Source: Methanobacterium aggregans
GTDB taxonomy: Archaea > Methanobacteriota > Methanobacteria > Methanobacteriales > Methanobacteriaceae
Length of the DNA stretch: 64,000 nucleotides
NCBI RefSeq assembly: GCF_017874455.1
Contig: NZ_JAGGLN010000005.1
Location: 124,001-188,000 of the forward strand
Reading direction: 5' to 3'
The notes beneath the pieces were generated by a model, which did not search any database, was not told where the DNA came from, and was given only the letters and a program-made list of their open reading frames with translations. A program made the position numbers and the translations under genes. Positions 28,413 through 36,349 of this stretch are shown one piece after another. Numbering within the stretch: the first letter of the stretch is position 1; every line of letters starts with the position of its first letter.

Positions 28413-29705
28413 TCATTCAAGGAGACTGCTGAGTTCAGGGTGGATATTCTCTGTTATGCCCAGCTCTTTCATTGCACCACCATAGGATGTGGTTATTACC
28501 TGAAACTCCCGTCTTACCATTCCTCTGAAGGCACCATAACCCATTACTTTACCATAATTTTCAGTTATAACTGTAATTATTCCTGTGAAATCATTTATAA
28601 ATGTTTCTTGACGTTCATTTATGGGTATCTTCTCGGCATTTTCTTTGATCTTATCAAAATCAATTGTGGAATTGTTTTTAACTTCAACACCTTCAAGAAG
28701 CTTAGGATACTCTTCAACCGGAAGAAATTTCTTTGTAAGTCCCTTTGCAGGTGCCAGCCCCATGATCTTACCCGCACCTATTGCCATGGCCAGGAATATG
28801 GATCTGTATATATCCATGATGAGATCTGCCCTTTCTTGGGGATCTTCAGGTACATTCACATTATCTGGAAGTTTTGGGAATGTTATTGGAGGTTTTATAA
28901 TTGGAATTGATGATTTTACCTCAACAATTTCCTCTGAATTTTCCCTGGTATCTACATCAAGATCTTGCTCTGAATCCCCACCATCTACAACTTCTTTTAA
29001 ACTTTCTACAAACTCTTCAGGAACTTCAACCTTTTCTTCAAGTTTTAACAGTTCTTTTGAAGTTAAATCTTCTTTTAAATCTTCTTCTAAATCCTTTTCT
29101 AGACTTTTTCCCAGACTTAAATCTTCCATATGGATTTCTTCAGTTTTTTCAGAAACAACTGCCCCTAAAACCTCTTCTTGTTTTGAAGCTTCTGCAACTA
29201 ATGTTTCAGAACCGATTTCTGGTTTAACATCAATTCCTTCCATTGCAGGGGTATCAGGTTGTGAAGTTTCAACCCTTTCTTCCATTAATTTTTCAGGGGT
29301 TTCCACAGGAATTTCAGATTCGGAGGTTTCAAAGTCCTTTAAAATTTCATTCAGGCCTTTTACAGCTCTTTTAGCAGATACCATCACCATTCCAATATTT
29401 GCAGATATCTTCATCAGAACTATTAAATTGACCTTTTCAAGGTGGAAAAAAAGGGCTTTACCATTTTTAGATTCCACAAGAACTCTTTCAATTTCCCCCT
29501 GGTCTGCAGAATTTAAAAGCCTCCTGGATGAACTTGTGATCACACTTGCCATTGAACCGAAGAGGGAAATATCAGAACTACTGAAAAGCTTATGATATAA
29601 AATCACACCGTTACTATCAATTATTAGACTGCCATCAACACCTTCCACCTTGTTCAGGTTATTAACACTTCTTTCAAGCTGATTTTGCATTTCAGGGTCT
29701 TTCAT
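28413..29705 (-). CDS. Roadblock/LC7-like protein with acidic linker and unknown C-terminal domain
   Basis: The 430-residue protein has three parts. Residues 1-118 look like a Roadblock/LC7 domain: a helix, then GVDGSLIIDSNGVILYH, a central helix, and GKALFFHLEKVNLIVLMKIS, close in layout to the small Roadblock protein at 40068. Residues about 120-275 are Glu-, Ser- and Val-rich and probably disordered. Residues 280-430 form a helical domain, with IFLAMAIGAGKIMGLAPAKG and YGKVMGYGAFRGMVRREFQ, that I do not recognise. Roadblock domains bind small GTPases and related regulators; what this one binds is not visible. It is a single gene on the minus strand. Confidence 0.7.
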   Translation of the reverse strand: MKDPEMQNQLERSVNNLNKVEGVDGSLIIDSNGVILYHKLFSSSDISLFGSMASVITSSSRRLLNSADQGEIERVLVESKNGKALFFHLEKVNLIVLMKISANIGMVMVSAKRAVKGLNEILKDFETSESEIPVETPEKLMEERVETSQPDTPAMEGIDVKPEIGSETLVAEASKQEEVLGAVVSEKTEEIHMEDLSLGKSLEKDLEEDLKEDLTSKELLKLEEKVEVPEEFVESLKEVVDGGDSEQDLDVDTRENSEEIVEVKSSIPIIKPPITFPKLPDNVNVPEDPQERADLIMDIYRSIFLAMAIGAGKIMGLAPAKGLTKKFLPVEEYPKLLEGVEVKNNSTIDFDKIKENAEKIPINERQETFINDFTGIITVITENYGKVMGYGAFRGMVRREFQVITTSYGGAMKELGITENIHPELSSLLE

Positions 29706-30090
29706 AGGATCACTTCGCAGTTAAAGAGTTAAATTATTTGTTACTAATTTTTTTGATTAATTTCTGGTTTAATGATGTGTGAACAAGATCAAAGTCTAGA
29801 AATTCTATTCTAAAACTAGATTGAACATCGGGTTTTATAATTTTTTGCAAATATCCAAGTTTTATGAAAAATCTTTAGACTCATCCTAAACTTTTTAATA
29901 GATTTAAAAAATTTTTAATAAAATTCAGATGATTATACCAATATCTTTATCATAGAACTATTACTCACAATAGAAATACTATTATTCCTCATGATTGGGG
30001 TGTAACTAAATTAAAAACAATTTTTAAAAAATAATTAAAAGAATGTAAACCCTAGAAAAATTAAAAAAATAGGGTTTAAGGTGCAAAAAA
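29706..30090. other. Gap between the hydrogenase operon and the Roadblock gene
   Basis: This AT-rich stretch of about 385 bases holds the terminator-like hairpin of the hydrogenase operon at its upper end and must hold the promoter of the Roadblock gene at its lower end. No gene is seen. Confidence 0.4.
30047..30077 (-). terminator. Terminator-like hairpin after the hydrogenase operon
   Basis: AAACCCTA and TAGGGTTT are perfect inverted arms of eight bases separated by an A-rich loop of fifteen. On the minus strand the stem starts 13 bases past the mvhA-like stop and its loop contains a T-tract. It probably ends or stabilises the operon transcript. Confidence 0.5.
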
Positions 30091-31536
30091 TTAGATCACG
30101 TGTCTTTTAACGAGAATTCCATCGGCATCGTGTATGTCCACGAGTAGAGGTGATTCTCCATTTATCATGTGGGTTGCACAGGAGAGACATGGATCGTAAG
30201 CCCTTATTATCATTTCAAGCCTGTTTTTAAGACCTTCAGATACTTCTTCACCATGTATCAATGCTTTGGCGGTTTCTCTTACTCCTATATCCATTGAAAG
30301 GTTGTTCTGACCTGTTGCAACTATTAAATTGGCTCTCTGAATTATTCCTGCACCATCAGTTTCGTAGTCATGTATCAGGGAACCCCTTGGAGCTTCGATT
30401 ATACCAACACCCCTTAGAGTTTCATTTGATTCTTTGGCCTCTGCACGTGTCATTAAACTGTCCACTCCCTGTCTGATGTCCTCTCCAACAATTGCATCAT
30501 CTTCAAGTAACTCAACTGCACGTTCTGCAGAGTACATAAGTTCTATTAAACGTGCATAATGGTAGAGAAGAGGGTTCTGTGCCATTCCAAACTTGTCCTT
30601 GTACTCACCGTAGAGAGCTCCTGCCTTTTCTGTTGGTACCTCATCAACGATGTTAAGCCTTGCAAGGGGTCCAACCCTGTAACTGCCGTCTGGGAAACCA
30701 ACCTGTTTGAGGAATGGGAACTTCATGTAGGACCACGGCTGAACCTTTTCTTCTATGTAATCGAGGTAATCATTGGATTCGAACTCATGAACCATACTGC
30801 CTTCCTTATCAATGACCTTCATTTGACCGTCGTAGAATCCAAGCTTACCACCAGAGGTTAATCCTCCGAAGTAGGTTTCAACAGGACCTAACGTTTCAAT
30901 TGCATCAGCATACTCTTCAAACAATGGTTTTGCAACTTCAACACCAGCTTCAACCAGTCCAACGCATTCTTTTGCGTCGTTAAGTAATTTATCCCTTCCT
31001 TCAGCATCCAATCCCTTTGACTGACCTCCAGGTACAGCTGTAACTGGATGCACTGGTTTACCTCCGATGATGCTGGTTATATGCTGACCAACTGCCCTGG
31101 TCTTGATTGCCATCTTTGCAAGGTCAGGGTTGTTTTTTATAATTCCAAGAACGTTCCTTTCAGCTGGGTCTGAATCCGGACCCATTACAAGGTCTGGTGC
31201 TCCCAAAAAGTAGAAGTGAAGTGAGTGGGAGTGAACGTACTGACCCAGAAGCATTAATTCTCTCAATTTCTCTGCTGTTTCTGGTGGTTTAAGTCCGAAA
31301 ACTGCATCTGTTGCTTTTGCTGATGCTATGTGATGGGCTGTCTGGCAGACACCACATATCCTTGGGGTTATACGTGGTGCTTCTTCCACTGCAGCACCTT
31401 CAAGGAACTTTTCAAATCCCCTTATCTCCATAACATGGAAGTGAGCATCTGAAACATTTCCACTGTCGTCCAGTTGAACGGTGATTTTTGCATGTCCCTC
31501 AATCCTTGTTACCGGGCTTATTTCTATCTGTTTCAT
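30091..31536 (-). CDS. NiFe hydrogenase large subunit, MvhA-like
   Basis: The catalytic subunit of a group 3-type NiFe hydrogenase, 481 residues. The four nickel ligands are present: Cys61 and Cys64 in TPRICGVCQTAHH and Cys450 and Cys453 in DPCLSCATH. A further 25 residues follow His456, the usual maturation cleavage point, so the chain should need a C-terminal processing protease; none is encoded nearby. It is closest in look to the F420-non-reducing hydrogenase subunit MvhA/VhuA. The operon lacks mvhD, the subunit that links Mvh to heterodisulfide reductase, so the electron acceptor is probably different. The ATG follows AAGGTGATATAAG. Confidence 0.85.
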   Translation of the reverse strand: MKQIEISPVTRIEGHAKITVQLDDSGNVSDAHFHVMEIRGFEKFLEGAAVEEAPRITPRICGVCQTAHHIASAKATDAVFGLKPPETAEKLRELMLLGQYVHSHSLHFYFLGAPDLVMGPDSDPAERNVLGIIKNNPDLAKMAIKTRAVGQHITSIIGGKPVHPVTAVPGGQSKGLDAEGRDKLLNDAKECVGLVEAGVEVAKPLFEEYADAIETLGPVETYFGGLTSGGKLGFYDGQMKVIDKEGSMVHEFESNDYLDYIEEKVQPWSYMKFPFLKQVGFPDGSYRVGPLARLNIVDEVPTEKAGALYGEYKDKFGMAQNPLLYHYARLIELMYSAERAVELLEDDAIVGEDIRQGVDSLMTRAEAKESNETLRGVGIIEAPRGSLIHDYETDGAGIIQRANLIVATGQNNLSMDIGVRETAKALIHGEEVSEGLKNRLEMIIRAYDPCLSCATHMINGESPLLVDIHDADGILVKRHVI

Positions 31537-31558
31537 CTTATATCACCTTATTAATAGT

Positions 31559-32470
31559 TTATTTCTTGATCAGCTGAGGGATCAATGAAACTTTCTTATT
31601 CTCCATTATGGTACTTCCAATAACGAATCCGTAGACTAAATGACCCTTATCGTAGATCTGCTTTTCCACATCTTTGTGTGGCATCTTTGAAAGGTGAGCT
31701 ATCCTGTTTACAAGACAGTTGTAAACATCGTGGTTCGGCTCCCTCAGCACATCCAGGGATGGACCTCCGCATCCATGACATGGAATTCCTGCAGCAGAAC
31801 ACATTGCACCACATCTTCCAAGGGTTACAGATCCAAGACAGATGTATCCCTGACTCAGGAAACACTTCTCAGGATCCATGTCTCCAACAACCCTTCTTTT
31901 GAGTTTGTCAAATTCAACATGATCCATCTGCCTGTGACAGTCTGCACAAACAGATTTTTTAGGAATTTCTGGAACTTTTCCATCTATAAGAGGTATTAAA
32001 ACGTCCTTTATGAGACCCTCTTTTGGAGGACATCCTGGAAGGAAATAATCTATATCTGCAAGGTCCCCTGCAGGATGCACTATTGGTAAGAGTTCAGGAA
32101 CAACTTCAGATGGCTGTTCTGCAGGTTCTGTACTTTTATTATCTGAGAAACTTCTGGCTGAAAGATCCTCTGGACTGTAAAGGTCAGCCATACATGTAAT
32201 TCCACCGTAACAGGCACAGGTTCCATATGCTATGAGTGTTTTTGATTTTTCACGGAGTTCCTGAAGTCTTTCCTTGTTGTCCTCATTTCTAACGGATCCA
32301 GAAACTATTGCAATATCAATATCATCTGGTATCTCCTTCACATCCATGAGTATTGGTGCGTAAACTATTTCTGCATGTTCCAGGAGGTCCAAAAGTTCTT
32401 CATGAAGATCTAAAATTGATAATTCACAGCCTGCACAGCTTGCAAGCCATTCAAGGGCGATTTTCACCAT
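31559..32470 (-). CDS. NiFe hydrogenase small subunit, MvhG-like
   Basis: The 303-residue iron-sulfur subunit that pairs with the MvhA-like protein. The proximal cluster cysteines are seen in EWLASCAGCELS (Cys12, Cys15), AYGTCACYGG near residue 85 and LPGCPPKEG near 145. Further cysteines in SVCADCHRQ, CFLSQGYICLG, GRCGAMC and IPCHGCGG would bind the medial and distal clusters. Between about residues 98 and 135 is a Ser/Glu/Pro-rich insertion of low complexity, likely a surface loop. Its ATG overlaps the stop of the V4R-like gene (TAATG), so the two are translationally coupled. Confidence 0.85.
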   Translation of the reverse strand: MVKIALEWLASCAGCELSILDLHEELLDLLEHAEIVYAPILMDVKEIPDDIDIAIVSGSVRNEDNKERLQELREKSKTLIAYGTCACYGGITCMADLYSPEDLSARSFSDNKSTEPAEQPSEVVPELLPIVHPAGDLADIDYFLPGCPPKEGLIKDVLIPLIDGKVPEIPKKSVCADCHRQMDHVEFDKLKRRVVGDMDPEKCFLSQGYICLGSVTLGRCGAMCSAAGIPCHGCGGPSLDVLREPNHDVYNCLVNRIAHLSKMPHKDVEKQIYDKGHLVYGFVIGSTIMENKKVSLIPQLIKK

Positions 32471-33030
32471 TATTTACCACCCCATTTTATTGTTAATGTT
32501 TTAAGACAGGCATTTGGTCCTACATGGTCTATATCCAGTTTTCCACGAATTCCCATAACCTCTTCAACTGCACCTACTGTGTAACCGTAGAGCAGGTAGC
32601 ATAGGGGTCCTTTCTGTTGTAATCCGGTTCTTCTAAGTGTTTGCCTTACAACGCAGTCTCTGAATATTAGTTTAACAACTGTTTCATCCCCTTTTTCTAT
32701 GGTGTACTCTGTCTGGTCTGCAGGTTTCCACATATCGAAGTAAAATTCTATACCTAAAATTTCGCTTAATTCCTGCATGGCCTTTTCAAGGTTGTCTGTT
32801 TTTTCAACGAGCTTGCCTGCTTCGTGTCCCATTCGTTTACCTGCCTGGTAAACAATGGCGTTTGCACCTCTACCTGAAACCTGCTCAAGTGCGCTGGACA
32901 TTGAGCCCATAAACTTCATGAGAACGTGAAGAGCTTCTTCATAGTCGTTTATATCGCCACCGCATTCCGCAGGGATGAGTTCAGGTTTAAAACTTCCTAA
33001 TACTTCTTTTTCTTCCCTCGTTATTTCCAT
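32470..33030 (-). CDS. V4R-domain-like protein of the hydrogenase operon
   Basis: This 186-residue protein resembles the V4R (4-vinyl reductase / hydrocarbon-binding) family. GANAIVYQAGKRMGHEAGKLVE near residues 55-76 and a C-terminal half with CVVRQTLRRTG, KGPLCYLLYGYTVGAVEEV and DHVGPNACLKTLTIKWGG match the fold, including the late cysteine typical of it. V4R domains bind small molecules or metals and often sense or chaperone. Here it is placed between the ferredoxin and the hydrogenase small subunit and overlaps the latter, so a role in assembly, sensing or as an additional subunit is likely but not shown. Confidence 0.65.
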   Translation of the reverse strand: MEITREEKEVLGSFKPELIPAECGGDINDYEEALHVLMKFMGSMSSALEQVSGRGANAIVYQAGKRMGHEAGKLVEKTDNLEKAMQELSEILGIEFYFDMWKPADQTEYTIEKGDETVVKLIFRDCVVRQTLRRTGLQQKGPLCYLLYGYTVGAVEEVMGIRGKLDIDHVGPNACLKTLTIKWGGK

Positions 33031-33040
33031 GGAAATCTCC

Positions 33041-33289
33041 TCACACTATTTTTTTAATCACTTCATTCACGTCTCTGTCTATGTAAAGCCTTTTAGCAAC
33101 ATGTATGTCCTTATGTTCCATTGCTTGAGCTGGACAAATTTCATGGCAGGATAAACAGGCCATACAATCTTCTTCTTTAACGACCTTGGTTTTCCAGTCA
33201 TCATCCATTTCATAGACATCGTTTGGACAATCTTCAACACAGGATGCACATCCAACACATGCTTCTTTGTCTATTTCGATTTTTACCAT
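33041..33289 (-). CDS. Ferredoxin with two [4Fe-4S] clusters
   Basis: An 82-residue ferredoxin. The first motif is C11-x2-C14-x2-C17-x3-C21-P, the second C42-x2-C45-x2-C48-x3-C52-P, so both clusters should be of the [4Fe-4S] type. About 25 residues after the second motif form a helical tail. It is the first gene of the hydrogenase operon, with the ATG behind AGAGGAGT, and ten bases before the V4R-like gene. The natural inference is that it carries electrons to or from the MvhA/MvhG-like pair. Confidence 0.93.
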   Translation of the reverse strand: MVKIEIDKEACVGCASCVEDCPNDVYEMDDDWKTKVVKEEDCMACLSCHEICPAQAMEHKDIHVAKRLYIDRDVNEVIKKIV

Positions 33290-33794
33290 TTGTACTCCTC
33301 TGATTTACTTTTAAATCATAGAAATTTTTTTTTAGTTTCTTTTTTTACTTGTGGAAAGGTTTAAAAATTAACAATTCAATCCATTCCCTAGTTCAATCCT
33401 TATTTTTATAATACTTATTCACTGTTCTCTTAAATACTTATTAATATGGAAGTTTCATTGTTAATAAAAATTTTATTGTTAATAAACTCTTAATATTTCA
33501 CCTTTCCAAGTTTCCAGTCATAAATTGTATAAATATGAATTTAAAGTAAGGTCACCATTATTTATATTTTGTGGACTGAAGCAGTGAAATAACTGAACCA
33601 AAATTGGTTATTTACCTTAAATAAAATATTAACAGAATTAAAACCTTAAATAAAATATTAACAGAATTAAAATTGATATTAAATGGCCATGGCAATTAAG
33701 TTCATTAAAAAAAATTCATTAAAAAAAAATTCAGATACCCCTAAAAATTGTAAAAAATGATCAATAAAAAAAATGAACACAGTCCATGGGGGGT
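33290..33794. other. Upstream region of the hydrogenase operon
   Basis: This gap of about 505 bases lies upstream of the ferredoxin gene and downstream of the sortase gene. On the minus strand an ATTTTTAAACC element near 33360 could be the operon's TATA box. ATTGTTAATAAA occurs twice around 33457-33485, and a perfect tandem duplication lies at 33615-33672. No gene is seen. Confidence 0.4.
33615..33672. repeat. Tandem repeat, 2 x 29 bp
   Basis: A 29-base unit that begins CCTTAAATAAAATATT is repeated once, perfectly and without spacer. It lies between the sortase gene and the hydrogenase operon. Confidence 0.75.
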
Positions 33795-34400
33795 CTAAAT
33801 ATCAGACGTGGACTGTAACTTGCAGTGTGTGACCCATGCTGCTTTTTTATGTCCTGGAGGATGACAGCTTACAAGTAAAAGACGCGCCTCTCCCTTTTGG
33901 GCAAATTTTATGGGATGTTCCTTGTAATCCCATCTTACATCATCTCCATTGGATGTTACAATGTAAGTGTACTTCTTCTTAGCGTAACTGTCCTTTATTA
34001 TAACTTTATCTCCAACCTTGAGGGTATTTATGTAACGGAATAGGGCAGAATATGTTGTTCTGTGACTTAAAAGTCCACATTCCCCTTGCATACCTGGATC
34101 AACACTTTCAGGGTAATGGTAAGCAGTGTTGTATGCGTTTACAGTAACTGAACTTATTGTACAATCAACTCCAAGTTTTGGGATTATGAGCTCATCATTG
34201 AGAATTGATGAGGAACCAGCACTTGCAGAGGATGGATCAAGTGGATCAACTGGAGAACTCATACTTTCCTGATACTTTTTCAAATTAGTTTGGGCCTGTG
34301 CCACTTCCTGTGACTGTTCATAACTTACCCAGAGAACGCTAAAACAAATTAAAGCACAGAAAGAAATTATTAGCACGGAATATAATCTGTATTTACGCAT
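33795..34400 (-). CDS. Sortase-family protein
   Basis: The 201-residue protein has one N-terminal membrane anchor (about residues 8-26), a Ser/Pro-rich stalk (about 45-65) and a sortase domain. The catalytic histidine is His113 in CGLLSHRTTYSALFRYI, and the cysteine is Cys169 in RLLLVSCHPPGHKKAAW. The usual catalytic arginine on the following strand is not obvious: the place where RLIV would be expected reads AAWV, with lysines just before. Sortases join surface proteins covalently to the cell envelope. The ATG at 34400 overlaps the last eight bases of mscS, with GGTTGAT as ribosome binding site; a TTG at 34409 is less likely. Confidence 0.82.
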   Translation of the reverse strand: MRKYRLYSVLIISFCALICFSVLWVSYEQSQEVAQAQTNLKKYQESMSSPVDPLDPSSASAGSSSILNDELIIPKLGVDCTISSVTVNAYNTAYHYPESVDPGMQGECGLLSHRTTYSALFRYINTLKVGDKVIIKDSYAKKKYTYIVTSNGDDVRWDYKEHPIKFAQKGEARLLLVSCHPPGHKKAAWVTHCKLQSTSDI

Positions 34401-35130
34401 TTTTATCAACCAACAGTTTTTTTACTTCCATTGAAATGGATGATCTGTACTCCGCCACCTTCCAGGGGTCATCGATCCAGACATTCAATGTGGCTTTTAC
34501 TCCTTCTTCTGAAAGCTCTTTTATGAGTACGTTGGGGTTGGGTTCTTTTGAGACACCCTCAACCTTTGAGGAGATATCCTTGAGTGCTTTCAGTGTATCT
34601 TCAAGTTCCAACTTGTAGGGTATGGTTATGTCCAGGCCAACCCTTCTCATATCAAGTGCTGTGCGGTTTATGTAAATTCCATTTGAAAAGAGAGAGTTTG
34701 GGATGGTTATAACGTTGTTGTCTGCAGTTATAAGGGTGGTTATTCTGAAACCCATCTTCGTGACTCTTCCCTGCTTTCCTGATATCTCTATTTCATCCCC
34801 CACCTTGAAACCCTTGTCTGCAAGTATGAAAAGTCCTGCAATAAAATTTGAAAGTGTGTCCCTTGCTGCAAAACCCACAGCAATACCAACAACACCTAAA
34901 CTTAAAATTATGGCCGTGATATCGATACCAATTTCATGCAGCATCATGCTGGCTGCCACAGCAATTATAGAATACTTTATTATTTCATTTAAAACCTGGA
35001 TGAAGGTTAACTCCACTCCCCACTTTTTTCCAGTTCTTCGGGTAAGGTAGGTTAGTCCTTTAAAGATCAGAAATGCACTTGCAGCTGTAATCCCAATTAT
35101 GAGGAGATCTATTAAGCTAATTCCTGCCAT
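34393..35130 (-). CDS. mscS: Small-conductance mechanosensitive channel (MscS family)
   Basis: The 245-residue channel subunit releases solutes under osmotic downshock. Three membrane spans in the first 100 residues lead into the pore helix GIAVGFAARDTLSNFIAGLF near residues 82-101, followed by the beta domain with GFKVGDEIEISGKQGRV near 107-123 and VITIPNSLFSNG near 139, and the alpha/beta vestibule. It overlaps rnz by 14 bases and the sortase gene by eight, so rnz-mscS-sortase is a tight three-gene unit. The ATG follows GAGGTGAAGAGAG inside rnz. Confidence 0.93.
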   Translation of the reverse strand: MAGISLIDLLIIGITAASAFLIFKGLTYLTRRTGKKWGVELTFIQVLNEIIKYSIIAVAASMMLHEIGIDITAIILSLGVVGIAVGFAARDTLSNFIAGLFILADKGFKVGDEIEISGKQGRVTKMGFRITTLITADNNVITIPNSLFSNGIYINRTALDMRRVGLDITIPYKLELEDTLKALKDISSKVEGVSKEPNPNVLIKELSEEGVKATLNVWIDDPWKVAEYRSSISMEVKKLLVDKNA

Positions 35131-36028
35131 CTCTCTTCACCTCAAAACTCATGAAATCATCTGCAAGTACTGAATTTTTGAACACAGAGACAGCTTCACT
35201 TTCAAGTGTGCTTGCGTCCTTGTATCTGGTGCTTATATGAGTTAATATCAATTTCTGGACTCCGGATCTCCTGGCGATTTCTGCGGCTTCTGCAGCTGTT
35301 GAATGTCCTGTTTCATTGGCTTTCATTTCATTTTTGCTGTCAAAGGTTGATTCATGTATGAGAAGATTTGCATCCTTTGCAAATTCAACCATCTGGTCAC
35401 AGGGTCTTGTGTCTCCGGAATAAACGATTTTAATCCCTTTCCTCTCTTTTCCAAGTACCTGATCTGGATTTACAGTTACATCTCCAACCTTGACTGATAT
35501 TCCCCTTTGGAGTTTCCCAAAATCAGGGCCGGGTTTAACCCCACAAGCTACTGCTTTTTCCCTGAGGAATTTTGGGGCTCTTTTCTCAGTTATACAGTAA
35601 GATACATTGGGAACTGAGTGTTCAGTGTTGCAGCAAGTTACAATGTAATCTTCTTCTTCAAGAGCAACTCCATTTTTTAATTCGTGGGCATGTATTTCAA
35701 AGGATAGTGCGAAGTATCCCATGTTTTTAATATTTTCAATGAGTTTTGAAAGTCCCTCCGGTCCAAATATATGGAGAGGTTTTTTTCTACCACGAAATGC
35801 CATTGATTGAATTATTCCTGGAAGACCTAGGAAATGATCTCCGTGAAAATGTGTTAAAAATATTTTATCAACTTTCATAGGGCTTAACTTGGCCCTTGAC
35901 ATCTGTCTTTGAGTTCCTTCACCACAATCAAATAACATGATCTCTCCAAAGGCTTTTAAAGCTATTGCGGAGTGATTTCTGTAATTTGAGGGCATTGCAG
36001 ATGATGTTCCAAGAAATATGAGTTCCAT
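35117..36028 (-). CDS. rnz: Ribonuclease Z
   Basis: The tRNA 3'-processing endonuclease, a metallo-beta-lactamase fold protein of 303 residues. Metal ligands are seen in FLTHFHGDHFLGLPG near residue 62, TCCNTEHSVPN near 140, YSGDTRPCD near 211 and LILTHISTRY near 269. The insert between residues 150 and 200 corresponds to the flexible arm region. It heads the operon with mscS and the sortase gene. The start is an ATG behind GGTGACACATA. Confidence 0.95.
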   Translation of the reverse strand: MELIFLGTSSAMPSNYRNHSAIALKAFGEIMLFDCGEGTQRQMSRAKLSPMKVDKIFLTHFHGDHFLGLPGIIQSMAFRGRKKPLHIFGPEGLSKLIENIKNMGYFALSFEIHAHELKNGVALEEEDYIVTCCNTEHSVPNVSYCITEKRAPKFLREKAVACGVKPGPDFGKLQRGISVKVGDVTVNPDQVLGKERKGIKIVYSGDTRPCDQMVEFAKDANLLIHESTFDSKNEMKANETGHSTAAEAAEIARRSGVQKLILTHISTRYKDASTLESEAVSVFKNSVLADDFMSFEVKRDGRN

Positions 36029-36349
36029 TATGTGTCACCGTGATATGGGATTGTACTTAGATTAATTTCATAAGGTTTGGATTAAGATATTTGGATCAAT
36101 CTTAATTATCCGATGTGAATACAATTTTTAATTAACCATCATTTAGTTCATATTGTGATCTTAACACAAACCATAAATGGCCTTTGCTTTTATATTAACA
36201 TTTATATTCTTATTTTATATAATTCTATATAGATGTTCATTAAAATTTAATTGTAAAACACAGCAGTTCAAGATCACAGGCTCCTGAATTCAGAGCCTAA
36301 TTCATCCAACTGCCTGATTGAACAGGAATATTTCATTAAAAGTGAGACT
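36029..36349. other. Divergent promoter region of rnz and nadC
   Basis: A divergent gap of about 320 bases. Toward nadC there is a TTTATATAA box at 36214-36222, which would start transcription near 36245 and leave a leader of about 105 bases, long for this genome. That leader holds a nested hairpin, listed separately. Confidence 0.45.
36263..36313 (+). promoter_or_regulatory. Nested hairpin in the nadC leader
   Basis: GCAGTT at 36263-36268 pairs with AACTGC at 36308-36313. Inside, AGGCTC at 36278-36283 pairs with GAGCCT at 36293-36298, and the inner loop is itself the palindrome CTGAATTCA(G). The two nine-base spacers between outer and inner stems face each other like an internal loop. The hairpin lies between the probable transcription start and the nadC ATG. 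It could be an RNA regulator or, read as DNA, a dyad operator; I cannot tell which. Confidence 0.5.

Noticed and set aside
28621..29595. A 324-codon plus-strand frame opposite the Roadblock gene.
   Set aside because: It is a mirror of the Glu/Ser-rich coding sequence on the minus strand, Ser/Phe-rich and without a start signal.
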